Below are positions 61,989 to 64,000 of a stretch of DNA of 64,000 bases, one piece after another. The stretch covers positions 1 to 64,000 of the forward strand of contig JABCYZ010000025.1 in assembly GCA_013289955.1 (NCBI GenBank). Reading direction: 5' to 3'. This DNA is from Acidobacteriota bacterium. Its GTDB lineage: Bacteria; Acidobacteriota; Terriglobia; Acidiferrales; UBA7541. A program made the translations under genes and the position numbers. The notes under the pieces were generated by a model that saw nothing but the letters and a program-made list of their open reading frames with translations, did no database searches and was not told the origin of the DNA. The number at the start of each line of letters is the position of its first letter. The stretch's first letter is position 1.

Positions 61989-62912
61989 CTACTCTTCCGA
62001 GTTCTGTTTCAGAACATTTTTCAGTGCCGCGGACAGGTCCGCATGCCGGAAGTCGTAGCCGAGCTTTTGCAGACGTTGCGGCAGGACGCGCTGGCTGGAT
62101 AGGAGCAGCGCGTCGGCCATTTCGCCAAGGGCCAGGCGCAGCGCGAAGGCCGGAGCAGAGAAGAGTGCGGGGCGATGCATCGCGCTGGCCAGGGTTTTCG
62201 TGAACCCGGCGTTTTGCACGGGTTGCGGGGAGACCACGTTGATTGGGCCGCGGACGTTTCCGTTCTCGATCGCCAAGCGCAATATTTCAACAACATCTTC
62301 CATCGCAATCCAGGACATCCATTGCTGGCCGGAGCCAATCTTTCCGCCTGCGAAAAAACGGAAAGGAAGCATCATGGCGGGGAGTGCGCCTCCGTTTCGC
62401 GCGAGGACGATTCCGAAGCGGGCGAGGACCACACGAATGCCAATCGCCTCAGCCTTGAGCGCTTCGGTTTCCCAGTCCTTCGTCGTCTTCGATAGAAAAT
62501 CATTTCCCGGGGGGCTCTCTTCCGTCAGCAGTTCATCGCCGCGATTGCCGTAGAAGCCCGTCGCGGACGCGGAAACAAGCACCCTGGGACGGGCGTTCAT
62601 TTTCTGAAGTGCAACGACCAGCGCGCGTGTGGTATCGATGCGGCTGGCTTGCAAGACGGCTTTGCGCCCGGCGCTCCAGCGCCCATCGGCGATCGATGCT
62701 CCGGCGAGATTCACGACGGCTTCCGCGCCAACGGCGGCGCCCCCCAGTTCTCCTGTCGCTGGATTCCAGCCGACTTCGAACCCGTCGTGCGCGGCATCTT
62801 TCCTGACAGTGTCTGGCCTCACGAGTCTGCAGACTGTGTGGCCCGCCTCGACCAGCGCGGGCACCAGCGCGCTCCCCACCAGGCCACTCGATCCCGTTAC
62901 GAGAATCTTCAT
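61989..62912 (-). CDS. TIGR01777 family NAD-dependent epimerase-like protein
   Basis: A 307-residue short-chain-dehydrogenase-fold protein: MKILVTGSSGLVGSALVPALVEAGHTVCRLVR, AVVNLAGASIADGRWSAGRKAVLQASRIDTTRAL, VSASATGFYGNRGDELLTEESPPG and the C-terminal domain of the YfcH/TIGR01777 group (VLPQRLQKLGYDFRHADLSAAL). Function is unknown in the group. The start at 62912 is chosen for the Rossmann motif; the ORF runs to 62954. Confidence 0.92.
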   Translation of the reverse strand: MKILVTGSSGLVGSALVPALVEAGHTVCRLVRPDTVRKDAAHDGFEVGWNPATGELGGAAVGAEAVVNLAGASIADGRWSAGRKAVLQASRIDTTRALVVALQKMNARPRVLVSASATGFYGNRGDELLTEESPPGNDFLSKTTKDWETEALKAEAIGIRVVLARFGIVLARNGGALPAMMLPFRFFAGGKIGSGQQWMSWIAMEDVVEILRLAIENGNVRGPINVVSPQPVQNAGFTKTLASAMHRPALFSAPAFALRLALGEMADALLLSSQRVLPQRLQKLGYDFRHADLSAALKNVLKQNSEE

Positions 62913-63128
62913 CGCGATTTCGCTCGATCCGCTCCCACAAAAAGGAGAAACCAATCTATTCGAGAACGCTACTGAAGCAGCCGCGCCTGGTCAAGCGATA
63001 GAAAAGTTCAAAGCGATTTTTCCGTTCAAAAATGTCGAAGCCGTCCTAGGCCATCCCAACCCTCTGGTCTGTTGGCGCTAAGCGCGCAGGCTATAGCCCG
63101 GCACACTTCTGCAGGTTACAATTCCTTT

Positions 63129-63395
63129 GTGAGCCCCTCTCTACAGACCGCGCGCGTGAAAGTCCTGTTTTTCGGGCGAGTCAAGGAAATTGTCGGCCAT
63201 GCGGAAGACTCGGTGGAGCTGCCAGACGGCGCGCCGATCGAAGCGCTTTTCTCTCACTATGGTGCGAATCATCCCGAGCTTAGGCGATTCCGCGCTTCGC
63301 TGGCCGCTTCGCGCAATCAGGAATTTGCCGCGTGGAGCACGCCGCTGCATTCCGGCGATGAGGTTGCGTTTTTGCCTCCGGTGAGCGGAGGCTAG
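63129..63395 (+). CDS. moaD: Molybdopterin synthase sulfur carrier subunit
   Basis: An 88-residue ubiquitin-like protein: VKVLFFGRVKEIVGHAEDSVELPDGAPIEALFSHY and the C-terminal thiocarboxylate end VAFLPPVSGG. It donates sulfur to precursor Z with MoaE, coded directly after. GTG at 63129 is the likely start; a second GTG (63156) just before KVLFFG is possible. Confidence 0.93.
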   Translation: MSPSLQTARVKVLFFGRVKEIVGHAEDSVELPDGAPIEALFSHYGANHPELRRFRASLAASRNQEFAAWSTPLHSGDEVAFLPPVSGG

Positions 63396-63406
63396 CGCGA
63401 TTCTCC

Positions 63407-63883
63407 ATGAACAAGTCTCTACAGCCCGATCTGCTTCTGCTCGTGCGCGACCCCATCGATCACGCCGCTCTCATCCAACACGTCCGCGCGGCCGAAGATG
63501 GCGCCATCGTCACGTTCGATGGCTGCGTGCGCAATCATTCTCACGGGCGGCGCACGCTGTACCTGGATTACGAAGCTTATGAATCCATGGCACTTGGAAA
63601 AATCCGGGAAATCGCGGCACAAATTCACGAAAAATTCCCCATCCACCTCATGTCGATGGCACACCGGCTCGGCCGGCTGGAAATCGGGGAGACCAGCGTG
63701 TTCATTGCCGTGAGTTCCGCGCACCGGCCGGCGGCTTTTGAGGCTTGCCGCTTTGCGATTGACACTCTCAAGCGCACGGTTCCCATCTGGAAGAAGGAAT
63801 ATTTCGTGGACGGCGCCGTGTGGGCCGAAGGCGAGATGCCTCCAGCGCCTCTGGAGACATGTGCGGCAAAACCTGCATCTTAG
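63407..63883 (+). CDS. moaE: Molybdopterin synthase catalytic subunit
   Basis: A 158-residue MoaE: ALIQHVRAAEDGAIVTFDGCVRNHSHGRRTLYLDYEAYESMALGKIREIA, HRLGRLEIGETSVFIAVSSAHRPAAFEACRFAIDTLKRTVPIWKKEYFVDGAVW, with the catalytic lysine and arginine regions. It lies 11 bases after moaD. Molybdopterin cofactor is then used by molybdoenzymes elsewhere in the genome. Confidence 0.96.
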   Translation: MNKSLQPDLLLLVRDPIDHAALIQHVRAAEDGAIVTFDGCVRNHSHGRRTLYLDYEAYESMALGKIREIAAQIHEKFPIHLMSMAHRLGRLEIGETSVFIAVSSAHRPAAFEACRFAIDTLKRTVPIWKKEYFVDGAVWAEGEMPPAPLETCAAKPAS

Positions 63884-63890
63884 TGATTCA

Positions 63891-64000
63891 ATGATCTCTA
63901 GAACCGCTCGCCCCTTCGCCGCAGCCGCAGCTCTCTTTGCGGCAATTTTTGCGACGGGGATGACCTTCGCTCAGGACAAACCGGACCGGCCGCCGTGGGC
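63891..64000 (+). CDS. Start of an exported protein, cut by window edge
   Basis: From ATG 63891 an open frame runs to the window end with a clear signal peptide (RTARPFAAAAALFAAIFATGMTFAQ), followed by DKPDRPPWA. It begins 7 bases after the moaE stop. The mature protein is not visible, so no function can be given. Confidence 0.6.
   Translation, partial: MISRTARPFAAAAALFAAIFATGMTFAQDKPDRPPW

Overview
The window looks like a chromosomal segment of a high-GC, Gram-negative-type heterotroph, most likely an Acidobacteriota member. This is inferred from a large MacB/FtsX permease of the acidobacterial duplicated orphan permease (ADOP) type, a 1178-residue Oar-like TonB-dependent receptor, a second TonB receptor with a carboxypeptidase-regulatory domain, and many short exported proteins of unknown family. 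No phage, plasmid, IS or CRISPR signature was seen. The window holds about 58 protein genes and one tRNA.

Layout. 0-7.5 kb (+): sucCD, ndk (TTG start), a DUF2905 membrane protein, a secreted NTF2-like protein, a TPM-domain protein, a nucleotidyltransferase-fold protein with an altered metal motif, lemA and xseA. 7.5-10.5 kb (-): exported M55 D-aminopeptidase and lepA. 11-16.8 kb: DinB-like protein, ADOP permease (-), and a TPR/GAF-like/degenerate-GGDEF protein. 17.2-21.3 kb (+): thiolase, 3-hydroxyacyl-CoA dehydrogenase, enoyl-CoA hydratase, ribH and nusB. 21.4-28.1 kb (-): a compact gene string coaD, aminotransferase, manA, manC, phosphomannomutase, cupin, phzF-like, which contains all three steps from fructose-6-phosphate to GDP-mannose. 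28.3-31.5 kb: GH20 hexosaminidase and a lipoprotein metallophosphoesterase.

31.6-38.2 kb (+) is a full isc iron-sulfur assembly operon: iscR, iscS, a small unknown gene, iscU, iscA, hscB, hscA, fdx, iscX. Two sites matching the E. coli IscR type 1 core flank a good sigma70-type promoter in front of iscR, so feedback control by IscR is likely. Twin hairpins lie between hscA and fdx. 38.3-40.7 kb: exported unknown protein, tRNA-Glu(UUC), a PH-domain membrane protein and a Bax-inhibitor-1-like protein. 40.8-43.1 kb (-): a TonB receptor.

43.4-46.6 kb (+) is the most unusual locus: two DUF488 proteins, a protein resembling the dual-OB family, and an acyl-carrier-protein/ketoacyl-synthase III fusion, joined by 3-nt, ATGA and TGATG junctions. 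46.8-52.2 kb (+) is a minor-pseudopilin operon (FimT/GspH-, PilV-, PilW- and PilX-like) with a sigma54-like promoter, a one-base frameshift in the PilW-like gene and a very large (1016 aa) PilX-like protein. It ends in a strong hairpin. 52.4-56 kb: Oar-like TonB receptor. 56.2-64 kb: methyltransferase, exported cupin, divergent winged-helix/TPR regulator, ECF sigma factor with zinc-type anti-sigma factor, exported unknown protein, TIGR01777 epimerase, moaD, moaE, and the start of an exported protein cut by the window edge.
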